Made by a program: the position numbers and the translations under genes
Shown here: piece by piece, positions 22,449-30,980 of the stretch
Layout of the letters: every line of letters starts with the position of its first letter
Numbering within the stretch: the stretch's first letter is position 1
Notes under the pieces: generated by a model
What the model was told of the DNA's origin: nothing
The model's input: only the letters and a program-made list of their open reading frames with translations
Databases searched by the model: none
Source of the DNA: Roseococcus sp. SDR
Lineage (GTDB): Bacteria > Pseudomonadota > Alphaproteobacteria > Acetobacterales > Acetobacteraceae
DNA: 64,000 nucleotides
Reading direction: 5' to 3'
Assembly (NCBI RefSeq): GCF_019083995.1
Contig: NZ_JAHRCU010000003.1
Span: 124,001-188,000, forward strand

Positions 22449-25090
22449 TGTACGGCCTGCAAGCCTTGGCATGGGGCGATGCCGGCCCGATGCGCCTGCG
22501 CTCCTGCGGGCCGGTGATGACGCCGGGGCAGCCCTACACCCATACGCCGAACATCACAGGCGGCATCGGCCCCTACACGCTCGCCTTCGCGGGGGATGCA
22601 CCGGCTGGCCTGTCCATCAGCGGCGGCACCATTTCCGGCACGCCCACGGCCTCCGGCCCTTATGTCATCACCGCCACGGATCAGCGCGGCCAGACCGTGC
22701 CGCTGGTGATTCACCCGCTGGCCTGGGATGGCCCGGCGCGGCTCTACATCCTGCCCGCCATCGGCCAGTCAAATGGCGTTGGCGCCACGTCGAACAGCGC
22801 CGGCACGAATGACCCGGCCGGGCCACTGACCCGCACGCCACAGCGCGGCGGGCAGGTGCTGATGTTCAACGGCGGCACGGTGCCGCTGCCGGCCAATCCC
22901 TCGGCCGTCAGCAAGGGCCTCGTCATCCAGCCCGACCGCTACGCCAGCGTGGTGGACGCGCGGGAGGACGCCAACAGCTTCGTCCAGCGCGAGACCTGGG
23001 GCAGCGAGGCGGCGCGCGCCTTCGCGGCATCCCTGCGCCCGCAAGACCGCGTGATCACCTTCAACACCGGCCTCGGAGGCTGCTCCTTCAACGACCTGGT
23101 GCAGGGCTTCGCTGGCAGCCGCGCGACGTTCAGCGGCTCGATCTCCGGCACCACCATGATCGTCACCAGCGTGTCCGCCTCCACGGGCGGCGGCCTGACG
23201 AATGAATTGATCCTGAACCACGCCTCCATCGCGCCGGGCACGATCATCACGGCCGTTCCGGACGAAAACGGCAATGTGGGCGTCTATCAGGTGAGCCCCG
23301 CGCAGGACGTGCCGAGCTTCACCAACGCCACCACGACCGACCCGGCGCCCAAGCCCTGGCAGAACCTGCGCACCCTCACCGCCGCCGCCACGGATTACGC
23401 GCTGGCCAACGGGCTGGTGCCGGTGGTGATCGGGCTGCTCTACAACCAGGGCGAGGCCGAGCAGGACATGCCGCTGGTGGCGCAGCGCACGACGCAGCTC
23501 AACACGCTGCGCACGCTGACCGACGCGCTCAAGCCCATCACCGGCCAGAGCCAGGATATCCTGATCGTCCACCCGCAGGTCGGTGCGCCGATCTACAACA
23601 TCAACGGCGCGCCGCCATCCAACGTCCGGAACGACAACCCCGACACGTCCCTGATGCAGCAGGTTTCCCCGGCGACGCTGGCGGCCGAGCTGCATGCGCG
23701 GCGCTTCGATGCGCGGATGGCGACCTTCGCGCAATATGACCAGGCGAGCGACACCACGCCCCGCGTGCATTACCTCGCCGCCGGGCATCGCCGCATGGGG
23801 CAGAAGGCCGGGGCGCTGCTCGCGGCCTATCACGCCGGGCGCCCGGTGCTGCACCCGCACATGCTGCGCTGCACCGGCAACCTGGGCAGCACGACCCGCA
23901 TGGTCACGCTCAGCGAAGACGCGGTGATCGACACCAGCCTGATCGCCGATCCCGGCCAGCGCGGCGTCCGCTACCGCGACAGCGGGGGCGAGATCGCGGT
24001 CACCGACGTCGCCATCAGCGGCAGCACGCTCACACTCACACTGGCCACCGCGCCGAATGGGCAGGGCGAGCGGGTGGACATCGCGTGCAGCAATGGCCTC
24101 GTCACCGGCAGCTACACCGGCACCTCTTGGCCCTTCACGCCCCCACCCGTCTATCTCGGCCCGCAGGTGGGGCAGCGCTCGCAGATCCGCGCCGTGCGGC
24201 CCTTCGGGTTTGATGAGGACACCGGCCTTCCCCTGCCGCGCTATTTCGCCCACCAGCGCCTGCAGGCGCAGATCGGCAGCGGCGCGGGCACGCTGGATGG
24301 GGTGTTTGCCGATCTTGGCGTGACGCCCTCCTTGATCCTCGATGCGGGCGATGCCGCCTGCTACTCGGGCAGCGGGCAGAGCATCACCGACCGCTCGCCC
24401 AATGCCACGGCCTGGCAGCTCGGCATCAATGGCAGCGCGGATGAGACAGACTCGGGGTTCGTCGCTGCCGCCTCGGGCCAGCCGGCCTATTTCCTGTTTG
24501 ACGGCACGGACAGCATCACGCCGGCCGGGACGGTGAGCTTCGCCGATGCCTGGCACCGGAGCGGCGCGGCCTTCTGCTTCTTTGCGGCGTTCTTCCTGCC
24601 TTCCTCGCCGCCTGGGGCAAACCAGTATCTGCTCTCGACCTGCGCCGACACCTCCACCGGCATCGGCGTCAACATCCGCGTCACCGGCGCGGGCCGCTGG
24701 GGGATGGCTGTGCGGAACGGGTCGGGCGTGGTGTTTAACCAGAACTCGACCGACGTTCTCCAGCCCGGCTGGAATGTCTGCGGCATCGGCATCAACGCTG
24801 CCGCGAATCAAGGGTGGTTCATGACCACGCCCTCCATGGTCTCGGGCGCGTTCCAATCGCTCACGGCGCCCTACACCTCGCCCAGCGCGGGGAACAAAAG
24901 CAACGCGGCGAGCCCCTTCATCGGCAAGACGGCGGAGGGCGCGGATGTGAATTCGCAGCGCCTCATGCCTGGCGCGCGCATCCATGCCGTCGCCGCCTGC
25001 GGCTACCAGACCGCCGCCAAGATGCAGCCGCTGTTCAACGTCCTCGCCGGCCGCGTCGGGCTGGCGGTGGACCTCTCGGGGAATGTGTGA
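22448..25090 (+). CDS. Tail protein with Ig-like and SGNH/sialate O-acetylesterase-like domains
   Basis: This 880-residue protein has three parts. Residues about 20-90 form a putative Ig domain (ITGGIGPYTLAFAGDAPAGLS, then GTISGTPTASGPYVITATD). Residues about 95-450 form an SGNH hydrolase of the sialate esterase type: catalytic GQSN in AIGQSNGVG, NTGLGG, the block YNQGEAEQD and a late His in VHYLAAGHRRMG. The C-terminal half, from about residue 480, is beta-rich and looks like a sugar-binding or receptor part (concanavalin-like). I infer that the virion removes acyl groups from the host surface polysaccharide during adsorption. The substrate is unknown. Confidence 0.78.
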   Translation: MYGLQALAWGDAGPMRLRSCGPVMTPGQPYTHTPNITGGIGPYTLAFAGDAPAGLSISGGTISGTPTASGPYVITATDQRGQTVPLVIHPLAWDGPARLYILPAIGQSNGVGATSNSAGTNDPAGPLTRTPQRGGQVLMFNGGTVPLPANPSAVSKGLVIQPDRYASVVDAREDANSFVQRETWGSEAARAFAASLRPQDRVITFNTGLGGCSFNDLVQGFAGSRATFSGSISGTTMIVTSVSASTGGGLTNELILNHASIAPGTIITAVPDENGNVGVYQVSPAQDVPSFTNATTTDPAPKPWQNLRTLTAAATDYALANGLVPVVIGLLYNQGEAEQDMPLVAQRTTQLNTLRTLTDALKPITGQSQDILIVHPQVGAPIYNINGAPPSNVRNDNPDTSLMQQVSPATLAAELHARRFDARMATFAQYDQASDTTPRVHYLAAGHRRMGQKAGALLAAYHAGRPVLHPHMLRCTGNLGSTTRMVTLSEDAVIDTSLIADPGQRGVRYRDSGGEIAVTDVAISGSTLTLTLATAPNGQGERVDIACSNGLVTGSYTGTSWPFTPPPVYLGPQVGQRSQIRAVRPFGFDEDTGLPLPRYFAHQRLQAQIGSGAGTLDGVFADLGVTPSLILDAGDAACYSGSGQSITDRSPNATAWQLGINGSADETDSGFVAAASGQPAYFLFDGTDSITPAGTVSFADAWHRSGAAFCFFAAFFLPSSPPGANQYLLSTCADTSTGIGVNIRVTGAGRWGMAVRNGSGVVFNQNSTDVLQPGWNVCGIGINAAANQGWFMTTPSMVSGAFQSLTAPYTSPSAGNKSNAASPFIGKTAEGADVNSQRLMPGARIHAVAACGYQTAAKMQPLFNVLAGRVGLAVDLSGNV

Positions 25091-25112
25091 TGGCCGGCAA
25101 GGAGTGGATGGC

Positions 25113-25469
25113 ATGACGAAGACGGCGCAGACCTTGCTCTCTGGTGTGCTGGAGCATGGGGTGAAGCTCATGCTCGGCTTCCTGGCGGCCGGCATGCTCT
25201 GGGTCCACACCAGCATCATCGACCAGCGGCAGAAAATCGAGGTCCTGTCCCGCCGCGTCGATGCCGAGATGCACGCCGAGATCGTGCGGGTGCGGGCGCG
25301 CAGTGACGAGGCGGATGCGCGCATCGAGGGGCGCGTTCAGGCCGTCGAGAGCACCGCCCGCGCCGCCGAGCTGGCCGTGGTGGACATCCGCCGCGCGATC
25401 CAGGGGATCGAGGCTGGCATCGTCCAGATGAACACCCTGCTGCGCGAGCAGGCCCGCGCGGGCCGATGA
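25113..25469 (+). CDS. Small membrane protein with coiled coil, possible holin
   Basis: This 118-residue protein has one hydrophobic segment (LMLGFLAAGMLWVHTSII, about residues 17-34) and then a long charged coiled coil (about 35-118, HAEIVRVRARSDEADARIEGRV). The ATG at 25113 follows AAGGAGTGG. It lies between the fibre gene and the endolysin, a common place for holins or other lysis membrane proteins. One transmembrane segment plus a cytoplasmic or periplasmic helix is compatible with a class III holin, but I cannot decide from sequence. Confidence 0.6.
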   Translation: MTKTAQTLLSGVLEHGVKLMLGFLAAGMLWVHTSIIDQRQKIEVLSRRVDAEMHAEIVRVRARSDEADARIEGRVQAVESTARAAELAVVDIRRAIQGIEAGIVQMNTLLREQARAGR

Positions 25470-25539
25470 AGCGCCCGCCGCCCTGGCGGGTGACCTGGCG
25501 CATCTGGCGCCGCTGATTTCACCACAATTGGAGGCTGCC

Positions 25540-26199
25540 ATGAATCCGTCCTGGATGCAGATTGCACTGGCCGAGCAGGGCCAGGCCGAACAGGCGGGGG
25601 GAAAGCACAACCCCCGCATCCTCGAATACCACGCGGCCACCACGCTCAAGGCGCGCGATGATGAGACGCCGTGGTGCGCCAGCTTCGTGAGCTGGTGCTT
25701 GGCCGAGGCCGGGCTGGTCAGCACCTCGAGCGCGGCGGCCCGGTCCTATAGAACCTGGGGCGTGCCTTTAAGCGAGCCCGCCTATGGCGCGATCATCACG
25801 TTCAAAGACCCCGACCACACCGGGTTCTACATGGGCCGGCGCAAAGACGGTCGGTGGCTGATCCTCGGCGGCAATCAGTCGAATCGGGTGAACGTCGCGG
25901 CTTATGATCCGGATCGCGTGACCGCGATCCGCTGGCCGGCCGGCGTGCCCCTGCCCAATGCCGTGGCGCCGCTCGGCAAGTCGGGCGTGATCCGGGGCAA
26001 CCTCTTGGCCGGCGCCAGCACCATCGGCGCTCTCGGCCTGGGGCTGGTGGAAAATGCCGAGACGGTGGACCGCGCGAAGGGTTGGATCGGCGAGGGCAGC
26101 ACGGTGGCCATCATCCTGGGCGTGCTGGCGCTGGCCGGCATCGCCTGGAGCATCCTGGCCCGGGCCCAGGGCAAGAAGCAGGCCGAGGCCGCGCCGTGA
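25540..26199 (+). CDS. Endolysin-like CHAP/TIGR02594 protein with C-terminal membrane segments
   Basis: This 219-residue protein carries the cysteine peptidase core: NPRILEYHAAT, then TPWCASFVSWCLAEAG with the catalytic Cys, and DHTGFYMGR with the His. This is the TIGR02594/NlpC-like pattern used by phage lysins to cut peptidoglycan. Two hydrophobic stretches follow (GASTIGALGLGLV and TVAIILGVLALAGIAWSIL, about residues 158-207), which may anchor it. I start at the ATG after TTGGAGG and not at the in-frame TTG four codons earlier. It precedes the spanin genes and overlaps them by one base. Confidence 0.85.
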   Translation: MNPSWMQIALAEQGQAEQAGGKHNPRILEYHAATTLKARDDETPWCASFVSWCLAEAGLVSTSSAAARSYRTWGVPLSEPAYGAIITFKDPDHTGFYMGRRKDGRWLILGGNQSNRVNVAAYDPDRVTAIRWPAGVPLPNAVAPLGKSGVIRGNLLAGASTIGALGLGLVENAETVDRAKGWIGEGSTVAIILGVLALAGIAWSILARAQGKKQAEAAP

Positions 26200-26432
26200 T
26201 GGCGCTGCTGGCCCTGCCGGCGGCGCGCTGGGCCATCGGCGCGGCCGTGGCGCTGATGGTGGTGCTGGGCGGGCTGGCCTGGATCCGGCACGACGCGGCG
26301 GCGGATGCCGAGGCTCACCTCGCGGCCCGCGCCGCTCACTCCCAGGAAAGGACACGCCATGAGGCCGATGCTGCTGCCCGCGATGCTGATCGCGATGGCG
26401 CTGACCGCCGGCTGCGCTCCGGCGATTTCTGA
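26199..26432 (+). CDS. Inner-membrane spanin, Rz-like
   Basis: This 77-residue protein starts at the ATG overlapping the endolysin stop (TGATG). One N-terminal transmembrane helix (AIGAAVALMVVLGGLAWI) is followed by a highly charged helical periplasmic part rich in Ala, Glu, Asp and Arg. This is the layout of an i-spanin. It is short for the family. A lipoprotein gene begins inside it in another frame, as in the lambda Rz/Rz1 pair. Together they would fuse inner and outer membranes at the last step of lysis. Confidence 0.72.
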   Translation: MALLALPAARWAIGAAVALMVVLGGLAWIRHDAAADAEAHLAARAAHSQERTRHEADAAARDADRDGADRRLRSGDF

Positions 26433-26574
26433 GCGCCCCTGCCCGCGGGTGACCGAGTTTCCGAAGCCGGTGCAGCTGCAGGCGGCGGAGGAGATCGAGG
26501 GGAAGCCCGCGATCACGCGCATGATGGACGCGATGGCGGCCGACCGGGCGTTCAACCGGGCGGTGTGCCCGTGA
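26359..26574 (+). CDS. Outer-membrane spanin lipoprotein, Rz1-like, overlapping Rz gene
   Basis: This 71-residue lipoprotein begins MRPMLLPAMLIAMALTAGC, a short signal sequence ending in the lipobox LTAGC. After the lipidated Cys it has Pro-containing sequence (CPRVTEFPKPV) and a short helix. Its ATG, preceded by AAAGGA, lies 73 bases before the end of the i-spanin gene in a different frame, so the two genes overlap. This gene arrangement and the lipobox make the o-spanin call firm although the body of the protein is not conserved. Confidence 0.78.
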   Translation: MRPMLLPAMLIAMALTAGCAPAISERPCPRVTEFPKPVQLQAAEEIEGKPAITRMMDAMAADRAFNRAVCP

Positions 26575-26771
26575 ACGTCATGCAGGCATTCTGCCACGCG
26601 GCGGCGCAGGGGTGGGATAGGGGCCGTCGTGAGGAACGGGAGGAGTTCGAATTGCGGGTCCGCCTCTTCGGCCCGTGGCGCGCGTCCTTACGCCATGATT
26701 GGCCGTTCTGGCTGCTGCTGATCAGCCAGAGCTGGAAGCTCGGCGCGGCGCTGGCCCTTGCGCTGGGGTGA
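26571..26771 (+). CDS. Small membrane-associated protein closing the lysis cassette
   Basis: This 66-residue protein starts at a GTG that overlaps the o-spanin stop (GTGA), with an ATG three codons later as an alternative. The first half is charged (QGWDRGRREEREEFELRVRLF). The second half is aromatic and hydrophobic (DWPFWLLLISQSWKLGAALALALG), so it probably lies at the membrane. I do not recognise a family. It is the last gene before the strong terminator and could be a lysis accessory factor. Confidence 0.55.
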   Translation: MNVMQAFCHAAAQGWDRGRREEREEFELRVRLFGPWRASLRHDWPFWLLLISQSWKLGAALALALG

Positions 26772-26791
26772 TCCTTGCACTTTCTGCAAAG

Positions 26792-26826
26792 AAGCCCGGC
26801 CGGGGAAACCCGCGCCGGGCTTTTTG
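26792..26826 (+). terminator. Rho-independent terminator ending the late operon of prophage 1
   Basis: An inverted repeat AGCCCGGC (26793-26800) / GCCGGGCT (26814-26821), with a further short stem in the loop, is followed by a run of five T residues. It sits about 20 bases after the last lysis gene. Confidence 0.88.
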
Positions 26827-26830
26827 CGTT

Positions 26831-27082
26831 TCAGGCCCTGCCGCTGGGGTAGCCGCGTGCATAGCCTGGCGCGCTGGTCTGCGGGCTCTCCACCAGCTCG
26901 GCGGCGCTCGGGCGGGCGCCGCACTTGGCGCAGCGCAGCCGGGCGACGATCCGCGGCAGGGGCGTCTCGGCGCCATGGTCCCGGGCCAGCAGCTTCAGCG
27001 GCAGATGCACCCGCCTGGCGCAGGCGCAGTGCACCGTGAGCCAATGGCCGGACCAGGCGCTGAGGGTGTCGTTCGGCGGCAT
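26831..27082 (-). CDS. Small protein with CxC and CxxC cysteines, reverse strand
   Basis: This 83-residue protein reads toward the prophage terminator. It has the cysteines HCACARRVHLP (about residue 18) and LRCAKCGARP (about residue 49), which may bind zinc, separated by a helix-like LKLLARDHGAETPLPRIVARL. This pattern recurs, in my memory, in small alphaproteobacterial proteins near prophage ends, without an assigned function. It may mark the right boundary of prophage 1. I do not recognise an enzyme or a named family. Confidence 0.55.
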   Translation of the reverse strand: MPPNDTLSAWSGHWLTVHCACARRVHLPLKLLARDHGAETPLPRIVARLRCAKCGARPSAAELVESPQTSAPGYARGYPSGRA

Positions 27083-27316
27083 GCCCGGAGCTTCGAGGTT
27101 TGCAAATCGCCCTGCAAGCTACTGATCCGGCGTGGTGCATTGGCTGGGGGTTGCGGCCGTAGAGCGTTGGCCGGACTGAAAATCCCCAGTCCACCAGGGC
27201 GCGCCATACCCCCGCGCGGGTTCCTGCGGGCCTCGTTTGCTGGCTCGCAGACCACGATGCACACCCGGCACATCTCTCGATGATCCCCCTCCGCAATGAT
27301 CAGCGCAGCTGAATCC

Positions 27317-27600
27317 ATGGTGCTTCATCTCAGGACCGACGGTGCCGGATTCATCGGCTCCAACCGTGCCGGCGCTCTCATCGCGCGCGGTGAGCGCATT
27401 CGCGTACTGGATGAGCTCTCAGTCGGCAGACTTGAGAAGCTGCCGCCCGGCGCCGAATTCATCAAGGGCTGCATCACCGATGCCGCGCTGGTCCGCGGCA
27501 CGATGCAAGGTGTGGCAGGCCGCTTCCACCTCGCCGCCATCGCGTCCGTCGCAGGCTCCAACGAGGCTCGGAGGGGTAAGCATCGCGCGAACCAGGCCAG
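27317..27600 (+). pseudogene. Fragment of an NAD-dependent sugar epimerase (galE-like)
   Basis: The translation starts VLHLRTDGAGFIGSNRAGALIARGE, the usual GxxGFIGS dinucleotide-binding turn of UDP-sugar epimerases. It continues with RVLDELSVGRLEKLP and RFHLAAIASVAGSNE, which match the conserved early part of that family. After about 90 residues the similarity stops and the rest of the 300-residue protein is missing. The first glycine of the GxxGxxG motif is replaced. It is a decayed fragment of a host gene. Confidence 0.75.
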
Positions 27601-27664
27601 CACCATCGCCGCAACGGACGCGACACGGGCGGAAGGGCCCGCACTCGCCCGATAGCGGCGTCAT

Positions 27665-28140
27665 CTGCTTCTGCGCGCGCCGCCTTGCGCACGGTTTGTC
27701 GGACGATCGACAGCGTTGCCGCCTCCGAGGCCATGGTGTTCATCACGGGCGAGACGGGCACTGCAAGGAACTGGCGGCGAAGGCCGTTCACCAGGACTCG
27801 GCCCGGCGCAAGGCGCCCCTCATCCCACTGAACTGGGGTGGCATCCTCAATCGCCCGCTAAAGAGCGAGACCTTCGCCCACATGAAGGGCGCCCTCACCG
27901 AGACCTGCCGCTGTGCCGCCCGCGGGCCACCCCAGGAGCCTGAGTTCGTCGCGATGTGGGGGTATCGAGCGCCGCGCCATTCTGGCCGGCCTGCGTCATA
28001 CTGAGCGGGACGTGCCGCGCACGGCAACCTTGCTCCACTTCAACCCATCCACCGTCTACCGCCGCCTCATCACCTGGCGGGACGAGGGCACACCCCCGGG
28101 CGGATTCGGCCCAGTGGCCGGGCGCGGCCGCAGGGCGTAA
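27665..28140 (+). pseudogene. Decayed NtrC-type sigma-54 activator fragments
   Basis: One frame gives VCRTIDSVAASEAMVFITGETGT, ending where the Walker A motif should continue. A single lost G near 27762 shifts the frame, and the match resumes as KELAAKAVHQDSARRKAPLIPLN. The sigma-54-contact loop GAFTGA appears as GALTET. Most of the AAA+ domain is then missing, and the reading joins the C-terminal Fis-type helix-turn-helix (ERDVPRTATLLHFNPSTVYRRL) near 27960-28080. So a frameshift and an internal deletion have destroyed a response-regulator type activator. Confidence 0.75.
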
Positions 28141-28149
28141 GCAAGGCGC

Positions 28150-29265
28150 ATGACGCGTGATACGGGCTTCGAGATTTTCCTGACCGCCCTGCCTGGGCTG
28201 GAAGAGGCGCTACTCGCCGAAGTCCGTGGCAAGGGCTTCAAACGCCCCCGGGCCGTACCCGGTGGCGTGGTGCTGGAGGGCGGCTGGCCCGAGGTCTGGC
28301 GCGCGAATCTCTGGATCCGCGGCGCGGGGCGCGTGCTGGCCCGCATCGCACGCTTCAAGGCTGAGCATCTGGCGCAACTCGACGGCCGCGCGCGGCATGT
28401 GCCCTGGGCCAGCGTGCTGCGGCCTGACGTTCCGGTCCGGGTCGAGGCGAGTTGCAGCCGTTCGCGCATCTATCACAGCGGGGCTGCGGCGGAGCGCATC
28501 GAGCGCGCCATCCGGGAGACGCTAGGCGCGCGCATCGCCGATGAGGCGGAGCTCAGTATCCGCGTGCGGATCGAGAACGACATCTGCACCATCAGCCTCG
28601 ATACCTCTGGCGAGCTGCTACACCGGCGCGGCCACAAGCAGGCGGTGAACGCGGCGCCCATGCGCGAAACAATGGCGGCACTCTTCCTACGGCAATGCGG
28701 CTTCGGGGGTGCTGAGCCGGTCTTCGACCCGATGTGCGGGTCGGGCACCTTCATCATCGAGGCGGCTGAGATCGCAGCCCGCCTCAACCCCGGGCGGGAC
28801 CGCAACTTCGCGTTCGAGCAACTTGCCACCTTCGACCCCGAAGACTGGGCAAGGATGCGTGCCGTGAGCCCCGCTCGCACACCCGAATTCCGCTACTTTG
28901 GCCGGGATCGCGATGCCGGCGCGATCGCGATGAGCACAGCCAATGCCGAGCGCGCGGGGGTTGCCGCCTTCACCGATTTCCAGCGCGCCCCCATTAGCGA
29001 GGCCACGCCGCCACAGGGGGCACCCGGCCTCGTCATCGTGAACCCGCCCTATGGCAACCGTCTGGGCGACAAGAAACAGTTGCTGCCGCTCTATCAGGCG
29101 CTGGGTCAGGTTCTGCTCAGCCGCTTTTCCGGTTGGCGCGTGGGCCTCATCGCCGCTGATCCACACCTCGCACAGGCTACCCGCCTGCCCTTCCTCCCGC
29201 CTGGCCCGCCGGTGCCGCATGGCGGTGTGCGTGTGACCCTCCATCGCACCGCCGCCCTTCCCTAG
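28150..29265 (+). CDS. THUMP-domain RNA methyltransferase, RlmL/YcbY N-domain type
   Basis: The protein has 371 residues. Residues 1 to about 170 form a ferredoxin-like plus THUMP part (FEIFLTALPGLEEALLAEV, then NDICTISLDTSGELLHRRGHKQ). The methyltransferase follows, with the SAM-binding loop DPMCGSGTFIIEAAE (about 195) and the catalytic NPPYG (about 298). This is the class of the 23S rRNA guanine-N2 methyltransferase domain of RlmL. I infer a base-methylating enzyme acting on rRNA or tRNA. The gene is intact, though both neighbours are decayed, so it is probably a native chromosomal gene under selection. Confidence 0.88.
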   Translation: MTRDTGFEIFLTALPGLEEALLAEVRGKGFKRPRAVPGGVVLEGGWPEVWRANLWIRGAGRVLARIARFKAEHLAQLDGRARHVPWASVLRPDVPVRVEASCSRSRIYHSGAAAERIERAIRETLGARIADEAELSIRVRIENDICTISLDTSGELLHRRGHKQAVNAAPMRETMAALFLRQCGFGGAEPVFDPMCGSGTFIIEAAEIAARLNPGRDRNFAFEQLATFDPEDWARMRAVSPARTPEFRYFGRDRDAGAIAMSTANAERAGVAAFTDFQRAPISEATPPQGAPGLVIVNPPYGNRLGDKKQLLPLYQALGQVLLSRFSGWRVGLIAADPHLAQATRLPFLPPGPPVPHGGVRVTLHRTAALP

Positions 29266-29365
29266 GCCATCTCGCCTGACCGCCCCTCGCCCTCTAGGTC
29301 GCAAATGAAGGGGCGGCACGCCGCATGCCCTGAGTGGGGGAACAACCTTCTCAGCCGTGAACGAC

Positions 29366-29870
29366 ATATGCGGCATGGTAGGTATGGTGAACGGAAATCC
29401 GGTGGCATTGGATGTCGCCGCGGCCCTCCGGCGCCTCGACTATCGCGGCCATGACGAGGCTGGCGTGCCACTGAAGTAGCCTGCCGGCGCATCGAATCGT
29501 GGGCAGCGCCACCGACGTAGTGCCCATGCAGGAAGTCGCGCACCCCGAGGAACGTGCCGCCATCGGTCACATCCGCCATGCCTCCAAGGGGCGTGCAGGT
29601 GACCGCAACGCGAGTGGCAGTGCGCTCGGATGGCCGCCACTTCGAACATCATTCCCGCCGGATGATCGCCGAGGGGCCCGAAGCGCTGACCGCCACCGAC
29701 GCCGCGCTGAGGGGGCTCGCCCTGCAAGCCGAGATCGTCGCCTTTGACTTTCTCACCGTGATCACCTGCGGCGGTTCGCTCTTCATCGGCACGACAGCAT
29801 GCGAGGCGATCGAGCGCGACCGTCGAAGAAGCGGGCGGCGCAACGTTGCGGCTTGCCTTGAATGAAGTTG
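29366..29870 (+). pseudogene. glmS: Decayed glmS (glucosamine-6-phosphate synthase) fragments
   Basis: The first part reads CGMVGMVNGNPVALDVAAALRRLDYRG, nearly identical in pattern to the glutaminase start of GlmS, including the catalytic first Cys. The start codon is changed to ATA, and a stop occurs at 29477. Downstream, AAIGHIRHASKG and VITCGGSLFIGTTACEAIER recall the later GlmS blocks (the IGHTRWATHG and ACGTSYHA regions) in other frames. An intact glmS must lie elsewhere if this one was ever a housekeeping copy. Confidence 0.75.
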
Positions 29871-30350
29871 GCCATATCGGGTCACAGAGCCATAGCCTCT
29901 CCGCGCCAGGCGCGGGCCATCCGGTCTGACAGAACGAGCCCTCCGGAGCGACGGCAAGCGAAACCTAGCCGGCGACATCGAGGGCAAACTGCTAGGTCCA
30001 ATTGGCCGCTTCAGTTTCGGCGCAACCCTGCCGGCGCGAGGATAGCACGGCATGGGCGACAGCCATGACGAGGATGTCAGCGATGACGACGATGATCCGG
30101 CAGCCGAACAAGCGCCCCAGCGGCGGACGGTCAGCATTTCGCGCGGGGAGCCCGTGACCGGCATCACGCCGCCGAACCCTGTGCTCCGAATCAGGAAATG
30201 TCAGCAGAATCTACGCCGGTCGGCTCGTGACGGGCGGCTGCGGTCTTGCATGCATGATCCGCTGCCAACGATGGCCGCCATGCGTGGTCGGCATGCCAAG
30301 GTGGGGTTGCAAGGCTCGGTGATGCGTGCGAGAAGCTCGGCACGGAGCGG
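29871..30350. other. Intergenic stretch without a convincing gene
   Basis: Short open frames exist, one with an acidic run near 30055-30110, but none has a ribosome binding site, a recognisable motif or coding bias like the neighbours. It is probably further decayed host sequence upstream of the tRNA. Confidence 0.5.
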
Positions 30351-30425
<75 letters not shown>

Positions 30426-30779
30426 ATCGGTTTCCCAACCGCACATTTCCATTTCTCTAATACCGCCCTGAACCGCAGGTTTCCTGGGGTTTCGTCGCGG
30501 CGGCTTGAGGGTTGGAGAACAGAACGACCCGGAACGTCGCTCTCCGGAGACGGGAAACTCTCCGAAGCTTGGGGGTAGCCCGATTTAACCCTCAAGCTGT
30601 ATCCCATTGATATTTAATTGTTTATGCTGCGAGAAGCTTGGGGTTTTTCAGCAAGTCGACCGCCCGGCAAAGGCTACTGGAGACTGAAGAGTCGAGGGCT
30701 CGCCTACCGCCACGGCTTCCCCACGGCGCGCCGCCAGCTCGAAGGGAGTGGGGCCGCGAGTCCCCATCTCCCTCATTGG
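30426..30779. other. Gene-free junction after tRNA-Gly with inverted and direct repeats
   Basis: No convincing gene is seen. An 11-bp perfect inverted repeat (GCTTGAGGGTT at 30503-30513 and its complement at 30587-30597) encloses about 73 bases, and GAAGCTTGGGG occurs twice (30564-30574 and 30633-30643). The part from about 30600 is AT-richer. The sequence could be a remnant of an integration junction. Confidence 0.4.
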
Positions 30780-30968
30780 CTACACTAACGGTCCAGGCCC
30801 GCCCTCTTCCTTGACGGCCTGTTCAGCTGCCTTCGTCAGCACTTCGTATTCTGCGCTTACGACGTCCGGCGCGCCGCCCACGGCGGGCTCCGGCTCGGGC
30901 CGGGGCGTTTTCGTGGCGAGCAGCTTGATGTCTGTGTGCTCGACGATGTGCCGCACCATCGAGACCAC
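30780..30968 (-). CDS. Possible small protein downstream of the XRE regulator
   Basis: This 62-residue frame starts 12 bases after the XRE gene ends, on the same strand, and reads MVSMVRHIVEHTDIKLLATKT, then a Pro/Glu-rich stretch and a helix EYEVLTKAAEQAVKEE. It has no recognisable family. The close spacing favours a real gene, but its length would also fit chance, so confidence is low. Confidence 0.35.
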   Translation of the reverse strand: MVSMVRHIVEHTDIKLLATKTPRPEPEPAVGGAPDVVSAEYEVLTKAAEQAVKEEGGPGPLV

Positions 30969-30980
30969 CCGCCGCGATGA

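Noticed and set aside
26831-27125. Several plus-strand frames after the terminator
   Set aside because: The minus-strand protein with paired cysteines is the better candidate; the plus frames have no start signals.
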